From Holophagae bacterium (GTDB lineage Bacteria > Acidobacteriota > Holophagae > Acanthopleuribacterales > Acanthopleuribacteraceae): a stretch of DNA of 64,000 nt. The notes beneath the pieces were generated by a model that did no database searches, was not told the origin of the DNA, and saw nothing but the letters and a program-made list of their open reading frames with translations. This document shows positions 28,762 to 37,976 of the stretch, piece by piece. Every line of letters begins with the position of its first letter. The stretch's first letter is position 1. The stretch is taken from assembly GCA_029263455.1 (NCBI GenBank), contig JAJCXM010000034.1, positions 186,001 through 250,000 of the forward strand, in the 5' to 3' direction. A program made the position numbers and the translations under genes.

Positions 28762-29126
28762 TCCTGCCTTGACGGGGTTCTTTTTAATGTAATCCGCCAC
28801 CATCGCAACCGGTCGATGTTCCATAGATACCGATCCCAATAATCCCGCTGCCAGAAGCGTGAACTTCACTTTCGAGCGTCTGCATCAAAGTCCCTCCATT
28901 CTCCGGTCTTGCTAGGTCGATGCCGAGTACAACTCGGCGATCCCGGGCCCTTAGACTTGAATTGTGCGCAGATGTGACGGGACGTACTGCGTTTATAGCT
29001 TTGTACCACTTTGCTCAATGGCCAGGCTTGCAATTGTTCCAAGAGCGCAGGCACATCATTGCGCATCACCACCAAGGCGAGCAGCCGATAACGGCGACCG
29101 CCTCCGTGTTTCGTTTCCATTGGCAC
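28762..29126 (-). pseudogene. REP-associated tyrosine transposase (RAYT, Y1 family) relic
   Basis: Three pieces of a RAYT protein can be read in the right order on the minus strand but in different frames. The piece ending near 28950 has YRLLALVVMRNDVPALLEQ and PLSKVVQSYKRSTSR, matching the family's region around the HUH motif, but the metal-binding His-x-His is gone (N-D-V-P instead of N-H-V-H). Around 28802-28856 comes FWQRDYWDRYLWN, and at 28762-28803, shifted in frame, VADYIKKNPVKAG, the family's C-terminal signature. A REP palindrome lies inside the relic at 28919-28944. RAYT proteins are single-strand transposases thought to spread REP elements; this one is dead and lacks its N-terminus. 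Confidence 0.82.
28919..28944. repeat. REP-like palindrome, copy 2 (inverted)
   Basis: Exact reverse complement of the 26-bp element at 28609-28634, 284 bp apart. It interrupts the transposase relic: the 86-codon frame reads straight through the palindrome into unrelated residues. Confidence 0.8.
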
Positions 29127-29376
29127 TCTCCGCTAGGAAACGTGGTCCATATAAGAACCGAATTCATTAGATAGCCGCTTTGATCCGATAAACACGCAAG
29201 TGACCTCAGCCGGTCACCGATTTAAAGACGATTTAAAGAGACAGATTAGCGACGTTTTGGAGTGTGCTAACAAATGAAGTACACTATGAACCGATTAGTG
29301 CTAGGTAGCCTTAGTGAATAGTTGTGTGTATCGAGAACGCCGCAACCGTTCGCAACAGATCGGGGTATAAGAAATC

Positions 29377-29451
29377 ATGATGATGACCGAGGATGCATTT
29401 GATTTCGAATTGGTTGAAACCTTGTTGAATGAGAAAAAACTGCAGTTGTGA
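29377..29451 (+). CDS. Possible 24-codon leader ORF before the sulfotransferase gene
   Basis: Three consecutive ATG codons begin a 24-codon frame (MMMTEDAFDFELVETLLNE then KKLQL) whose TGA overlaps the GTG start of the next gene (GTGA), the usual layout of translationally coupled genes. There is only a weak GGGG upstream. It could be a short coupled leader, the remnant of a longer gene, or chance. Confidence 0.25.
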   Translation: MMMTEDAFDFELVETLLNEKKLQL

Positions 29452-30389
29452 CGGACACTGATATGAGATTGCCAAATTTTCTATTGATCGGTGCTGCCAA
29501 ATCGGGAACAACATCCATTCACAATTATTTGTCCCAACACCCTGATATATTTATGAGTTCCAATAAAGAGCCGAGGTTTTTCGCAGCCGAGTTGTTCAAT
29601 GACCCCGCGGCTGGACCGGGTGATGCAAACGGGAGAGCCAGTGCGTGTCTAACGCCCGATTCCTACCAGTCGCTTTTTTTGGATGTGGCGGATGAAAAGG
29701 CAGTTGGCGAATCTTCAGCGGTCTACATATACAGCCGTACGGCACCACTGAAGATTGCCCAATTTGATCCAGCTATGAAGATTATTGCTATCTTGCGCAA
29801 CCCGGTGGATCGGGCGTACTCGCAATTTAGCAAAAGAGTTACCCTGGGAATAGAGCCGCTTTCCAATTTTATTGAGGCAATCGAGGCGGAGTCATGGCGG
29901 ATAGAGAAGGGATGGCATCCGATCTGGCACTATGTGCAGCGCGGATTCTATTGTAAGCAACTCAAGCGATACTATGCTCAATTTGATGCCAAACAAATAC
30001 GAGTGTTCCTTTACGAAGATTTGCAGAATGACCCGAAACGCCTAATGAAAGAAATTTATGGGTTTCTCGGTGTCGACGATACGATTGAAACAAATGTTGA
30101 TCGAAAGCATAACGCTAACTCGACCACACCTCGTGCTGCATTTATCAACCGATTCATGCATCAACCATCACGGCTAACAAAGGCGATTCAACGCATAATA
30201 CCTAAATCTCACCTTGCGCTTATGACGCAGGTTGTTCGGCGCTACAACACTCGCGAAAAACCTCCCATCTCAAAGGCAATTCGAAATTCTTTAATGCGAA
30301 TGTTTCAGGCCGACGTAGAGGAATTGCAAGATCTCATCAATCGAGATTTGAGTATGTGGCTGGCCGACGCTGATGAATCCTTGCTTTAG
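29448..30389 (+). CDS. PAPS-dependent sulfotransferase
   Basis: A 313-aa sulfotransferase of the heparan/N-deacetylase-like group. The 5'-phosphosulfate loop is GAAKSGTTS (about residues 14-22) and the 3'-phosphate motif is RNPVDRAYSQF (about 119-129). It should transfer sulfate from PAPS to a sugar hydroxyl or amine on the glycan made by the surrounding genes. Two starts are possible, GTG at 29448 and ATG at 29463; neither has a strong ribosome site, and the protein fold starts right after the second. A second, truncated relative lies at 61923-62285. No PAPS synthesis genes are in the window. Confidence 0.9.
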   Translation: MTDTDMRLPNFLLIGAAKSGTTSIHNYLSQHPDIFMSSNKEPRFFAAELFNDPAAGPGDANGRASACLTPDSYQSLFLDVADEKAVGESSAVYIYSRTAPLKIAQFDPAMKIIAILRNPVDRAYSQFSKRVTLGIEPLSNFIEAIEAESWRIEKGWHPIWHYVQRGFYCKQLKRYYAQFDAKQIRVFLYEDLQNDPKRLMKEIYGFLGVDDTIETNVDRKHNANSTTPRAAFINRFMHQPSRLTKAIQRIIPKSHLALMTQVVRRYNTREKPPISKAIRNSLMRMFQADVEELQDLINRDLSMWLADADESLL

Positions 30390-30444
30390 TTGGCCGGACC
30401 TGAATATTGTTTCATACCTAGCCCAGAATAGGAGGCGGCGAAAC

Positions 30445-30522
30445 ATGGGCGCGGAGTTCACTAATATCTTGGGATCTCTTTTTGGCCAATCACTCGATCT
30501 TACACGCAGCTGCTCTATCTAG
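30445..30522 (+). CDS. Possible 25-codon small ORF
   Basis: An ATG at 30445 is preceded by a strong AGGAGG at 30430-30435, but the frame ends after 25 codons (MGAEFTNILGSLFG...). It lies between the sulfotransferase and an SGNH-like gene. It may be a real small peptide or the 5' stump of a lost gene; no homology is visible to me. Confidence 0.25.
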   Translation: MGAEFTNILGSLFGQSLDLTRSCSI

Positions 30523-30598
30523 TGTGCATTCCTGCTATTTGCCAATAAACTACAGACTACACGACTGCTCGTCGATTTGCGAAGAGTAAGGAGTTATC

Positions 30599-31774
30599 GT
30601 GGATATTCGTTCTGTCTTGAATTCCGTCGGACGTCTTTTCAAACATGGCGTGGTCTGGCGTGTCGCAATAGTTCTCATATCTGCAAGCATTGCGTGTCTG
30701 ATGGTTGAAGTTGTCTTGCGTTTTTTTGCTCCCCAATACGCAACCTATGTTAGGTCTAACGACATAATTGGCTATTCATTTATCCCTAGAGCGGATTACT
30801 TTTTTGTCGCACCTGAAGATTGCCCTGGTTGGAGTTCTTCTGGAACAATGAATTCCCTTGGATTGCGTGATTATGAGCATAGCTATGCAAAGGAAGCCCA
30901 CGTTTTTCGCATCCTGGCTCTAGGCGACTCGTACACCGAAGGTTTTCAGCACCAACTCAACCAGAATTGGCCTTCTCTGTTGGAGAAACGTTTAAATGAC
31001 CGTGGTGGCGATGTTCGATTCGAGGTTATTAACATGGGGCTTAGCGGTATGGGGATCGCTCAAGAGTATCTGTTGTATGAAAATGAGGGCTATAAATATG
31101 ATGCCGATCTGGTACTTGTCCTCTTTATTCCAAATGATTTTGCTGACAGTTCAAAGTTAAACAAAAACGGTCCGTTTTATGTTTTGCAGGATAGCAATTT
31201 AGTCCTCGACAGTGGCTTTAAAGATAAATCAAGTTACCGGTGGAAGAAACGATTACAACCACTAAAAGAAAGATCCTACCTCGTAACATTTTTGGTTAAG
31301 TCCTACATTCAAATAAAGGGCCATTTTTCAGAAAGCACGCCTCGGAGTTTTGACAGTAGAACGCCATCGCCAGATAGGTATCAAGACACGGATTTTTCAT
31401 TGCAGGAAATAGAAGCGATCGAGGTGAGCAAGCGCCTCTTCTGTATGTTGAACGCATCTGTTATTCAGGATGGATCGCGACTTGCTGTTGCCATCGGAAG
31501 TACTGGAGCCCAGGTAAATCAGAATAGAAGTGCGGAACGGATGAACTTGAGCAAATTTCTAGACAATGACCTGCTGATGCAAGAGTTCCTTGAACGCGAA
31601 GGTCTCGACCACATAAATTTGGTGCCAATTCTTCGGGAATATTCGATAGAGAATGAGGCTTTCATCCACGGTTGTCCTAAGAATGGTGGAATGGGACATT
31701 GGAGCAAACTGGGCCACGAAATCGTTAGCGATGCTATTAACCAATTCTTAATTGACCAGGGTTTGATTCCTTAA
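30599..31774 (+). CDS. Membrane-anchored SGNH/GDSL-hydrolase-like protein
   Basis: The GTG start at 30599 has AAGGAG eight bases upstream. One N-terminal membrane helix (about 20-42) is followed by a periplasmic SGNH domain: LGDSYTEG with Asp110-Ser111, block III around N174-D (FIPNDF), and a C-terminal GHWSKLGHEIV with His367. The Asp that usually precedes that His by two or three residues is not there (G-G-M-G-H). Members of this superfamily add or remove acyl groups on polysaccharides. It is one of five such proteins in the window and lies between a sulfotransferase gene and a convergent beta-propeller gene. Hydrolase, acetyltransferase or non-catalytic binding roles are all possible. Confidence 0.82.
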   Translation: MDIRSVLNSVGRLFKHGVVWRVAIVLISASIACLMVEVVLRFFAPQYATYVRSNDIIGYSFIPRADYFFVAPEDCPGWSSSGTMNSLGLRDYEHSYAKEAHVFRILALGDSYTEGFQHQLNQNWPSLLEKRLNDRGGDVRFEVINMGLSGMGIAQEYLLYENEGYKYDADLVLVLFIPNDFADSSKLNKNGPFYVLQDSNLVLDSGFKDKSSYRWKKRLQPLKERSYLVTFLVKSYIQIKGHFSESTPRSFDSRTPSPDRYQDTDFSLQEIEAIEVSKRLFCMLNASVIQDGSRLAVAIGSTGAQVNQNRSAERMNLSKFLDNDLLMQEFLEREGLDHINLVPILREYSIENEAFIHGCPKNGGMGHWSKLGHEIVSDAINQFLIDQGLIP

Positions 31775-31848
31775 ATTCACGAAACTGGCCTTGGGCGCTG
31801 ATTTCAGTCCAAACCAGTGGCTCCCGTAAATTTTATTTCGTCGTCCCA

Positions 31849-32880
31849 TCAGTACCGCTTGATGAATGCCCTTAAGGCTCGCGTGAATCGGTTCTTTATC
31901 AGATTGCTTTTCTTTTGAGTTTTCAACTGACGCTCAAGATGACTTACCTGGATTTCCAACGGGTCTAATAGCCCAATCCATTCTGGTTGTTGATAGTCAG
32001 GCATTGGGATTAAATCAAAGATTTCAGCTCCATGTATAGAGAGATCAACACTTTGAATTGTTTTTTCAGTTTTGAGATCGACGATATGAATCGCCGTCTT
32101 CTGCTGCCCCTGTGATTTGTCAAGGCCCAGGTTGATCGTTCCTTTTGACCTTGATTGAATGCGCTGTGCGCTACTTGCAACGCAAATTAGGTCGTCTGAA
32201 ATCGGCGCCAATCCTCTGACATAACCCCCAACCTCGATCAATTCACCGCGTTCGCCCAGAATTCTGCCCGTACCCGACTCACATACTAGCCAGGAGCCGC
32301 GGTGGAATTTGAGGCTGTGTGGTTGGTGTAAATTCTGCTTTTCAACTTCACCGCTTATCAAGTTGACGATTTGACCATTTTTCGAATGGACCCAGTTTCC
32401 GTGTAATTTGGGGCCAAAGCATGTCGCCATGACGCGCCCTTCACACGACGCCACCGAATTGAAGTGGTTCCTGTCGAAACGGCCAGATTGTTTGCCCATT
32501 CGGCGCCATTGGCTTGTGTGCAGACTGTCGCTCATATTTGCTAAATCGATCAAATGGGTTTCTTCGGTTCCTGTTGAAATACAAAGCGCATTACTGCCAA
32601 AGTGGCAGAGAGAATGAAGCTGAGCGATATCATGACAATTCTTTTGGTGAATCAATTTGAAATCGTGGTCGAACACAGCCAATGTTGTAGGTTCGGACTG
32701 ATATCCGATGAGGAGGCGATCGCCAACCTTAAGCATGCCATTGACGCCGTGAACATGAGCTGTGGCCGCCTCTATTCTTTCGTTCGTAACCCATCGGAAA
32801 TCAGAGTCAGCAAGATTCAGCAACCCTATGTTCAGTTGGGGTGTGTAGAATTGATTAACAAAGCCGATCATGATCTTCAT
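31849..32880 (-). CDS. Beta-propeller protein of the DUF4915 (TIGR03032-like) type
   Basis: A 343-aa protein without signal peptide, made of repeated four-stranded blades. The diagnostic segment is HQPHSLKFHRGSWLVCESG (about 183-201) followed by GGYVRGLAPISDDLICVASS, the pattern of DUF4915/TIGR03032 proteins, and EIFDLIPMPDY near the end. These occur in surface polysaccharide and sulfated-glycan clusters; the activity is not established. The C-terminus ends in a basic helical tail. It is convergent with the SGNH-like gene at 30599 and separated from the next operon by 900 bp of decayed sequence. A distant relative is encoded at 40062. Confidence 0.78.
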   Translation of the reverse strand: MKIMIGFVNQFYTPQLNIGLLNLADSDFRWVTNERIEAATAHVHGVNGMLKVGDRLLIGYQSEPTTLAVFDHDFKLIHQKNCHDIAQLHSLCHFGSNALCISTGTEETHLIDLANMSDSLHTSQWRRMGKQSGRFDRNHFNSVASCEGRVMATCFGPKLHGNWVHSKNGQIVNLISGEVEKQNLHQPHSLKFHRGSWLVCESGTGRILGERGELIEVGGYVRGLAPISDDLICVASSAQRIQSRSKGTINLGLDKSQGQQKTAIHIVDLKTEKTIQSVDLSIHGAEIFDLIPMPDYQQPEWIGLLDPLEIQVSHLERQLKTQKKSNLIKNRFTRALRAFIKRY

Positions 32881-33787
32881 TTACACCTCAGAATGTAAGA
32901 AGTCTTTTTCAAATAGCGAGAAGAATGTCGAAGCAGTAAATTAATTTCTTACTCATCATTATGAATTCAGGATGCCTGTGCTTGCTCCCCTGGTTATTAT
33001 AATTTGAGAAGGTGAAACGACCCCGTCAAATTTTCTACCCGATATTCGTTTGATCGGTACGTTTCGACAGCCTGGGCAGTTGTGTCATCACTTTGGAAAC
33101 GAGATACGGATATGGATACATTGCGGATTGGCGCTCTGGTATCACTGCAACAGGCTACTCCTATGGTATCAAGCAGAAATTTGATTTCCTCTGAGCTCTT
33201 TCGATCAGAATCAAGAAGAATATTTCTTGAACCCAACTAAGGGTAACGCATTGGGTCTTACGCCACCGACCGAAGCATTTGGTTTCTACCAGGCCAGCCT
33301 GAATCATGGATCCAGATCGAGGCTGTTGTCCAATCACATCGCAGACCTCTTCAAGCGTCTAAAAACCGTAAGCCAAGGAAATTGATGTAGTGAATCGACG
33401 AGGGGTTGCAAACGCTGCCTGGAGCCTATACAAACTAGACCCATTTACAGCAGTAGCCGAAAAACACCGCGGTGAATTTGAACAAAAACGGTCCAATGCC
33501 GTGCTTAGACGGAGCTCGGCTCGCTACATAACTGAATCTCATTTTCGGCAACAATAGTCCAAGTCTTCTTTCCTTAACTGTAGTTACAATTCCCAAACCG
33601 TCTCTATACAATAGGGGGAATTCGGTTGGTGGACGGTATTTGTGATTGGAGGAAAGTTTAAGCGACTAACTAACATCCGTGTACTTAACACTTCCACGGT
33701 AAAACCTGATCATGATAGCCATGTAGTTAGAGGCCGATTCGACTCACTTTCGGTGATTGTTTTGATATCGAAAAATATCCGGGCTAG
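32881..33787. other. Decayed intergenic region
   Basis: About 900 bp with no convincing gene. It contains the lhr 3' relic at 33390-33557 and a 79-codon TTG-initiated minus frame (32997-33236) with no family resemblance or ribosome site. A 48-codon plus frame around 33250-33386 (WFLPGQPESWIQIEAVV) looks protein-like but I cannot assign it. The promoter for the operon at 33788 should be in the last 150 bp. Confidence 0.55.
33390..33557 (+). pseudogene. Orphan relic of an lhr 3' end
   Basis: The frame reads RRGVANAAWSLYKLD and continues AEKHRGEFEQ, then a stop at 33555. It matches the C-terminus of the intact Lhr protein (RGGVANAAWSQNKLE...AENERDATE) and at DNA level about three quarters of positions agree over the first 44 bases of the match. 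No helicase sequence precedes it, so it is only a fragment, diverged from the neighbouring gene and therefore old or from another strain. Confidence 0.75.
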
Positions 33788-34816
33788 ATGATGAAAATTC
33801 TGTTCGATATTTCACATCCAGCCCACGTTCATTTCTTTCGTAGCACCATACGAAATTGCATAAACGAAGGTCATATAGTCAAAGTTCTTTCAAGATCGAA
33901 AGACATGACTGTTCATTTACTGGATAGTTTTGAAATCGAACACAAAACTATATCTACCGCTAAAGAGTCTTTTATCCAACGAGCCTGGGAGCTTGTGATC
34001 CGCGTATCGCGATTAGTAATAGAAATTCGACGCTTTGCACCCAATGTCATCATCGCTCGTGAAGGACTTTTTGCCAGCATTGCGGGTGCTCTAGCTAGAG
34101 TGCCTTGTATTTCCTTTGATGATACGGACGACGCACGTATTCAGTTAGCTTTGTACACGAAATTCGCGACACGTATTTATACCGACATAGGATATTCGCG
34201 GAGATTTTCCGCAAAGCATCGATTTTATCGAGGAATTTCCTGTGCTAGTTACTTGAATCCTGATCAGTTCTCGCCAGACAAAACGGTATTGGCACGGTAT
34301 GGTGTTTCACTGGACCGACCCTTTGTACTTATCCGACTGGTAAGCTGGTTCGCTAGCCATGATTTCGGCCAGCGGGGATTTCAGGGGGAAGAAATAAAGG
34401 GCCTTATCCTAGCTATACAAAAACTAGGATTTGATGTGTTGATCTCTAGTGAGGTCGAGTTGGCTGAGTTTTTCAACCGGTTTACAAAGCAGTTTCATGG
34501 CGAGGACGTGCATCATTTGATAGCACTTTCCTCCCTATATGTTGGCGAGAGCGCAACCATGGCAGCTGAGGCTGCCATTTTGGGGACACCTGCCGTTCAT
34601 ATGAGCACAAGAAAAATTTGGTATACAAATGAGTTGGAATTCAAATTCAAGCTCGTTTACAACGTTAGGTCGATGAACGAATGTTGTCGTGTCGTCAACG
34701 AATTATTGATGGCACCCAAGCTCAAACAAAAACTGAAGCAGCAGCGCGACCTTTACTTGAGCCAGGTCGACGATTTGGATTCAGTCGTTATGCAGGCAAT
34801 TAAGGAATTTGAATGA
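33788..34816 (+). CDS. DUF354 family protein, GT-B-like
   Basis: A 342-aa cytoplasmic protein starting KILFDISHPAHVHFF, the signature of DUF354, a family with a glycosyltransferase-B-like fold found in polysaccharide clusters. Further matches are NVIIAREGLFASIAG, CISFDDTDDA and the C-terminal sugar-nucleotide-like region YVGESATMAAEAAILGTPAV. A transferase or epimerase-like role in surface glycan synthesis is likely but the reaction is unknown. It opens a plus-strand operon with the SGNH-like gene (20 bp later) and a family 2 sulfotransferase. Two ATGs are adjacent at 33788 and 33791. Confidence 0.88.
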   Translation: MMKILFDISHPAHVHFFRSTIRNCINEGHIVKVLSRSKDMTVHLLDSFEIEHKTISTAKESFIQRAWELVIRVSRLVIEIRRFAPNVIIAREGLFASIAGALARVPCISFDDTDDARIQLALYTKFATRIYTDIGYSRRFSAKHRFYRGISCASYLNPDQFSPDKTVLARYGVSLDRPFVLIRLVSWFASHDFGQRGFQGEEIKGLILAIQKLGFDVLISSEVELAEFFNRFTKQFHGEDVHHLIALSSLYVGESATMAAEAAILGTPAVHMSTRKIWYTNELEFKFKLVYNVRSMNECCRVVNELLMAPKLKQKLKQQRDLYLSQVDDLDSVVMQAIKEFE

Positions 34817-34836
34817 TGTATTTGGAGGACTAGTCT

Positions 34837-36042
34837 TTGAGCCAATTCTTCGTCAAGTGTCTTAAGAACATATGGCCTAGCCTTTTGTTATTGGTTGTCA
34901 TCGAATTGGCATGTCGTATGTTTGTTTGGAATCGTTTTCATGGCTATCAAACTAATTTTCATATACAAGCGAATTCGCGATGGCAAGATGACCAAAATCT
35001 AGTTTGGAGAAACCGACCTTATTATTTGGAGTACGACAGGAGTTGCCAATACAATTCTATTGGGATGCGTTGTGCCGCAGGTGAAGTGGATATGCCGCAT
35101 AAGCAGCTACAAGAATTCAGGGTCTTTTTACTTGGCGGCTCTGCCATGGCAGGCGTGGGCTCAAGCCGCAAAGGAGATTGGCTAAAGTTAACTGGAGTGT
35201 CTGGACACGGAATTTCGCAATCGATTGATGGTCACCTGGAAGCAATATTGCAGAAAGCAATGCCAGAACGCACCGTAAAGGTTTTTAATTCCGCTGTGTC
35301 TGGTTATACATTGCCTCAGAGTCACTTGTTGGCCGAGCAACTGATGAGGTGGAAGCCTGATTTCGTCATTTCAATGGACGGTGTGAATGAACCTGTCCGC
35401 CTGAAGGAGGATGAGTCCGTTCTTGGCAAAATTCGTAATAGGTGGCGCGGACACGCTGTTAACAATTTCCCTCTTAATTTAGCTAGAGTATTGATGAGAA
35501 ATTCGGCCTTTGCCTACGTTGTCGGCGAATATACATTCTTTCGAACCAATATGATAATGAGCCATACAGATATGGCACAAGATCAAGAAACGATTGATTA
35601 TTGGCTTAAAAAGAACGTAGATCGGCGATCCAGCCCTAGCCCGAATTCCGATCAAAAGACGGCGATAAATGCCTTCGTATCTCAACTAAAAGATTATCAC
35701 TACCTGCTCAATGAAAACGGAATCCCTCATTTGCTTCTTATCCAGCCATACTTGGCCGAAAGTAGCGCAGATATGATGGTTGATCGGGAACGAGCTGTGT
35801 ACCACTATTTCTTGAGTCAAGAAAATCCGGAATTGACGACATTCATAAGCGGCGTTCAAGCGTCAGTTAAATCGGACCTAAATCATTTGCGATGTATCAA
35901 GAATGCTAAATCATATCTTGACCAGGGAGAATGGAATTTTTTGGACCATTGTCATCTGACATCGCAAGCGAATAGTGACATTGCCCGTGGAATGGCTGAA
36001 TATATTTTAGGTAATGTCAACGATCAAAAAGCCCCGGAATAG
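34837..36042 (+). CDS. Membrane-anchored SGNH-hydrolase-like protein
   Basis: The TTG start at 34837 is backed by GGAGG nine bases upstream. A membrane helix (about 10-27) precedes a periplasmic SGNH-like domain with LLGGSAMAGVG (block I, Ser near residue 106), SGYTLPQSHLL (block II Gly), MDGVNEP (block III Asn) and LDHCHLTSQAN near the C-terminus (Asp and His of the catalytic pair). All four blocks are present, so it is probably an active esterase or acyltransferase on the glycan. Same operon as the DUF354 gene and the sulfotransferase at 36077. Confidence 0.83.
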   Translation: MSQFFVKCLKNIWPSLLLLVVIELACRMFVWNRFHGYQTNFHIQANSRWQDDQNLVWRNRPYYLEYDRSCQYNSIGMRCAAGEVDMPHKQLQEFRVFLLGGSAMAGVGSSRKGDWLKLTGVSGHGISQSIDGHLEAILQKAMPERTVKVFNSAVSGYTLPQSHLLAEQLMRWKPDFVISMDGVNEPVRLKEDESVLGKIRNRWRGHAVNNFPLNLARVLMRNSAFAYVVGEYTFFRTNMIMSHTDMAQDQETIDYWLKKNVDRRSSPSPNSDQKTAINAFVSQLKDYHYLLNENGIPHLLLIQPYLAESSADMMVDRERAVYHYFLSQENPELTTFISGVQASVKSDLNHLRCIKNAKSYLDQGEWNFLDHCHLTSQANSDIARGMAEYILGNVNDQKAPE

Positions 36043-36076
36043 TCCAATATTTCAAACAGAAAGAGTGAGTATCTAA

Positions 36077-36787
36077 TTGAGAATTTCGCATCAACATAAA
36101 TTTGTTTTCGTGGCTATCCCGCGCACGGCGAGTACCTCGGTTCGATCTGCGCTTGATCCATGGAGTGACGTCAGAAGCGAATCAGTCTTGCCGTTCTACC
36201 ATCACGCTCTAGCATCTGAACTACAAAAAACATTCGCCGACAATGGATGGCTTTGGGCGTCGTATTTCAGTTTCGCGGTGGTTAGAAATCCTTGGGAACG
36301 TATGCTATCTCATTACCGTTACTTCAAATCACGGCAACGAATTTTTCAAAAGGGCCGTAAATGGAAAATGTGTTTCGATCCCATCGACAGTTTTTCTAAT
36401 TGGTGCCATTCAACTTATGAGAACCACCAAAACAAAGTCTATACGGAGAAACTAAGAGATGTAGAAACGAATTTCGGACCAAAAAGCGATACGCAAAAGA
36501 TTGAGGAGCTTCTGCATTTAAGTCGTATCTGGATGGACCAGACCAGTTGGATCATAGATCACCATGGCAACCGAATTGTTAGCAAGGTGTGCCGATTGGA
36601 ATCAATTCATTCTGATCTCCCGGATATTTTTACGAAGATAGGCTTACCCTTTTCACTTGGAATGCATAATCGGCTTAAGCCGGTCGACTATCGATCCTTT
36701 TATGACTCCCATTCAATTAAGCAGGTTGCGTCGAATTTTGTCCGTGATATCGATTCGTTTCAGTACCAATTTGGATGTCCTAGTTAG
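36077..36787 (+). CDS. Sulfotransferase family 2-like protein
   Basis: A 236-aa protein of the carbohydrate sulfotransferase (HNK-1/chondroitin type) family: KFVFVAIPRTASTSVRSAL holds the 5'-phosphosulfate loop and VVRNPWERMLSHYRYF the 3'-phosphate motif. It should sulfate a sugar residue with PAPS. It differs in family from the enzyme at 29448, so two different positions may be sulfated. Start is TTG at 36077, weakly supported; the fold begins within ten residues. Its end overlaps the end of the convergent SGNH-like gene by 8 bp. Confidence 0.88.
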   Translation: MRISHQHKFVFVAIPRTASTSVRSALDPWSDVRSESVLPFYHHALASELQKTFADNGWLWASYFSFAVVRNPWERMLSHYRYFKSRQRIFQKGRKWKMCFDPIDSFSNWCHSTYENHQNKVYTEKLRDVETNFGPKSDTQKIEELLHLSRIWMDQTSWIIDHHGNRIVSKVCRLESIHSDLPDIFTKIGLPFSLGMHNRLKPVDYRSFYDSHSIKQVASNFVRDIDSFQYQFGCPS

Positions 36788-37976
36788 AATCACGAAAAAC
36801 CTTACTACTCTTGAGTGCATGTGACACGATCCTTGCGATTTCTTGTGACCCAGTCTTTGAGGGATGTACATGGTCAAGCAGGAAATCAGGATTGCCCGAC
36901 AACAGGGTCGCGTCGATGATGTGATCGTGCGGTATCTCATCGTCAATGACTTGGTATATGCCTTCAAATGCGTCCACATGACCCTTAAAACCAAATCCAT
37001 GGAGCTTAGGGTTTGTTCGCCCTCGGTATTCTGCCGGCAAATCCATAGTCATTAAAGTTGCTTGTTTTGCGACAAACAGCTCAGCGCCAAATAGGCCAGC
37101 CGTGGATTGGATTAGCTTGAGATTTTCGCGCCATACCTCCAACCCTGAAACATCAAACGTCAGGTCATTCCAATTCTCTGGTACCTCGAATTTGGCATGG
37201 CCAAATTCGCCAGAGTTAGGTTTCGACACCGATAGTCGGACTCGACTCAAGAATTGTGACTTGTGAATGAGTCGATCTATCCACAGGGGATCATAGATCT
37301 TCGTCTTTATCGGTATATCGCTTTCTATTTGCCACGTATCGTCAGGAAGGACACGCCAACGTTTAGCGAACGCAGCGTTCTTTAGATAGAAAAACTCATT
37401 CCAGCCATGATAAACAACAACTACATCGGGTTTGAAAAACCTTAGTCTGCTCCACAAACGGCCATATGATTCAAATGAGCTATAGCCACCTAGAGCAGCA
37501 TTTATGAATTCGATTTTCAGATGTGGATATTCTGCTTTAAGTGAATCAGCAACGAGCCAAGGCCACGTCATGCGGTCCGGGAGATTTGCGCCGGTCCCAG
37601 CCGTTGACGAACCGCCTAAGAAGACAATACGAATGGTTCCCGGAGGTTTTTCAACTTTGATATCTGGAGTCGATATGAACCCATGTCGATTGACAGACTT
37701 ATTTTTGGCATAAGCACCCGATTTCGCTCTATATGCGCAAAAAGCATCCACCAATGCCCAACTTGACCAAGATTTTATCGGATTCTTCTTAAAGCGAACT
37801 ACTTCACGCCCAGTTAATTGCATCAAGTCTATTTGGTCGGTTGTAGATCGATAGCCATACTCAATGATCGACCCGATTCCTACAAATGTGATTACCCCAA
37901 TAAAAACCGAGAACAAGATGGGCCTTCTTGTCCAAATGCGATTGCCATCGGGCTGGCCATCGCTTGCTTGATTCAT
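36780..37976 (-). CDS. Membrane-anchored SGNH/GDSL-hydrolase-like protein
   Basis: A 398-aa protein with one membrane helix (about 17-38) and an SGNH domain: [15 protein letters not shown] (block I), [12 protein letters not shown] (block II), VYHGWNEFF (block III Asn) and [16 protein letters not shown] (catalytic Asp and His). It should act on acyl or ester groups of an exported glycan. The ATG overlaps the stop of gmd by four bases (ATGA), so it is translated with gmd and is the last gene of the minus-strand operon 41963-36780. Confidence 0.85.
   Translation of the reverse strand: MNQASDGQPDGNRIWTRRPILFSVFIGVITFVGIGSIIEYGYRSTTDQIDLMQLTGREVVRFKKNPIKSWSSWALVDAFCAYRAKSGAYAKNKSVNRHGFISTPDIKVEKPPGTIRIVFLGGSSTAGTGANLPDRMTWPWLVADSLKAEYPHLKIEFINAALGGYSSFESYGRLWSRLRFFKPDVVVVYHGWNEFFYLKNAAFAKRWRVLPDDTWQIESDIPIKTKIYDPLWIDRLIHKSQFLSRVRLSVSKPNSGEFGHAKFEVPENWNDLTFDVSGLEVWRENLKLIQSTAGLFGAELFVAKQATLMTMDLPAEYRGRTNPKLHGFGFKGHVDAFEGIYQVIDDEIPHDHIIDATLLSGNPDFLLDHVHPSKTGSQEIARIVSHALKSSKVFRDSN

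Larger units (their letters stand above)
28573..29447. other. Non-coding region after lhr: REP pair and decayed transposase
   Basis: About 875 bp that holds a small hairpin (CCCTGG/CCAGGG, 28594-28611), two inverted copies of a 26-bp REP-like palindrome, a degenerate REP-associated transposase between and after them, and a promoter region for the sulfotransferase gene at 29448. No intact protein gene longer than a few dozen codons was found. Confidence 0.7.

Noticed and set aside
28621-28842. 73-codon plus-strand frame after lhr
   Set aside because: It is antisense to the RAYT relic, whose peptides are recognisable on the other strand.
28609-28944. Inverted repeats as the ends of an insertion sequence
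   Set aside because: Each 26-bp copy is itself a palindrome and the second interrupts the transposase relic; this fits REP elements, not terminal repeats of a DDE transposon.
32997-33236. 79-codon minus-strand frame with a TTG start
   Set aside because: A stop codon directly precedes the TTG, there is no ribosome site and no recognisable motif in a region of decay; length is within chance.
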